From Undibacterium sp. CCC3.4 (lineage in GTDB: Bacteria > Pseudomonadota > Gammaproteobacteria > Burkholderiales > Burkholderiaceae_D), in contig NZ_CP133779.1 of the NCBI RefSeq assembly GCF_034347425.1, forward strand, positions 496,001 to 560,000: DNA of 64,000 bases. The letters are read 5' to 3'. The position numbers were made by a program, and so were the translations under genes. How positions within the stretch are numbered: position 1 is the stretch's first letter; each line of letters starts with the position of its first letter. This document shows, in pieces, positions 63,243 through 64,000 of the stretch. The notes beneath the pieces were generated by a model. It did no database searches, had not been told where the DNA came from, and saw nothing but the letters and a program-made list of their open reading frames with translations.

Positions 63243-64000
63243 TCAGGCACCAGGGACTGGTTGGAACCCGGAAGAAATGGGGCGAATATCATCGTCACCC
63301 TCTTCCCCCAAAAAACCACCCGACTGACGCGACCACATACTGGCATACAGACCGCCGCGCGCCAGCAGGGTTTGGTGATCACCTTGTTCAAGGATTTCAC
63401 CACGATCGATGACAAGCAATCTATCCATCGCCGCAATGGTACTGAGCCTATGCGCAATCGCCAGCACGGTCTTGCCCTCCATTAATTGCGCCAAGCTGGT
63501 TTGTATGCTTGCCTCCACCTCCGAATCGAGCGCACTGGTGGCTTCGTCGAGCACTAAAATCGGCGCGTTCTTGAGCATCACGCGGGCAATCGCGATGCGC
63601 TGCCGTTGCCCACCCGATAGCTTCACGCCGCGTTCACCGACATGGGCGTCATACCCACGGCGGCCCTCGCCGTCGACCAAACTGAGTATAAAGTCATGCG
63701 CCGCTGCGCGTTTGGCGGCGGCGATCATGTCGGCCTCGCTGGCATCCGGTCGGCCATAGATGATATTGTCGCGCACCGAGCGATGCAGCAAAGAGCTGTC
63801 TTGCGTCACCAGACCGATTTGTGCACGCAAACTGTCTTGCGTGATGTGCGCGATATTCTGACCATCAATCAGCACACGGCCCGATTCAATATCGTAAGTA
63901 CGCAGCAGGATATTGACGATGGAAGACTTGCCTGCCCCCGAACGTCCGACCAATCCGATTTTTTCACCGGCACGGATATGCAGCGACAATTGATCAATCA
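63243..64000 (-). CDS. Type I ABC exporter ATPase domain, partial
   Basis: This is the 3' end of an ABC exporter gene reading into the window from the right. The visible 250-odd residues are the nucleotide-binding domain: Walker A LVGRSGAGKSSIVNILL, LVTQDSSLLHRSVRDNIIYG (Q-loop), signature VKLSGGQRQRIAIARVML, Walker B ILVLDEATSALDSEVEASIQ, and H-loop IAHRLSTIAAM. The membrane domain must lie beyond 64000. It belongs to the MsbA/lipid/multidrug exporter group; nothing links it to the microcin-like gene. Its stop is 11 bp from the convergent LysR stop. Confidence 0.9.
   Translation of the reverse strand, partial: IDQLSLHIRAGEKIGLVGRSGAGKSSIVNILLRTYDIESGRVLIDGQNIAHITQDSLRAQIGLVTQDSSLLHRSVRDNIIYGRPDASEADMIAAAKRAAAHDFILSLVDGEGRRGYDAHVGERGVKLSGGQRQRIAIARVMLKNAPILVLDEATSALDSEVEASIQTSLAQLMEGKTVLAIAHRLSTIAAMDRLLVIDRGEILEQGDHQTLLARGGLYASMWSRQSGGFLGEEGDDDIRPISSGFQPVPGA

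Noticed and set aside
63243..64000. Partial ABC exporter considered as the export system of the microcin-like peptide
   Set aside because: It is 18 kb away, on the other strand, and its nucleotide-binding domain looks like the general MsbA/multidrug group; the N-terminal part that would show a C39 peptidase is outside the window.

Overview
The window is chromosomal DNA of a betaproteobacterium, most likely a Burkholderiales/Oxalobacteraceae-type organism. The reasons are the gene order purM / perM-like / hda / HAD / pcnB / folK / panB, the grpE-dnaK-dnaJ cluster, Porin_4-type and TorF-type outer-membrane proteins, a B12-dependent ribonucleotide reductase and protein similarity as I recognise it. 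No rRNA, tRNA or CRISPR array is visible.

Region 1 (about 1-32.4 kb) is mostly core genome. It holds two lipoproteins (one a S41 protease), purM, a divergent tightly coupled run (AI-2E exporter family, hda, HAD phosphatase, pcnB, folK), panB with a tungstate-type ABC permease/ATPase pair, a TorF-like porin, and a complete kdpFABCDE potassium operon preceded by a 30-codon membrane ORF. A photobiology-flavoured minus-strand group follows (SDR, Trp-rich TIGR02450 protein, GH128-like hydrolase, iron-sulfur photolyase, carbonic anhydrase, chalcone-isomerase-like protein). Next come dnaJ/dnaK/grpE with two heat-shock-type promoters, and rfbBACD for dTDP-L-rhamnose.

Region 2 (about 32.6-44.5 kb) is an envelope-glycan cluster. 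It encodes two GT2 glycosyltransferases, an SDR reductase/epimerase, an initiating phosphoglycosyl transferase, a WbpM/FlaA1-type dehydratase, phosphomanno/glucomutase, heptosyltransferase WaaC and Kdo transferase WaaA, followed by nrdJ. No Wzx flippase or Wzy polymerase is in the window.

Region 3 (about 44.5-64 kb) is accessory. Small mobile repeats fall inside it and just before it: a pair of 83-bp repeats, three copies of a miniature element with TTTTGCGAC-type inverted ends, and a 104-bp element with perfect 17-bp inverted ends. Between two of them sits an AT-rich cassette with a double-glycine-leader microcin-like peptide gene and a four-helix membrane protein, which is the best candidate for an undescribed system here. 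Then follow an aromatic-type catabolic group (MarR, FAD monooxygenase, DUF1330, AAHS transporter), a deleted chemoreceptor, a Cache-domain protein and a porin. Last is a LysR-controlled FAH/HyuA/HyuB/unknown/CobW/MFS operon. A 1.37-kb IS3-family element has inserted six codons into its cobW gene, and removing the element with one copy of its 3-bp target duplication restores a full reading frame with its own ribosome binding site. The window ends inside a type I ABC exporter gene.
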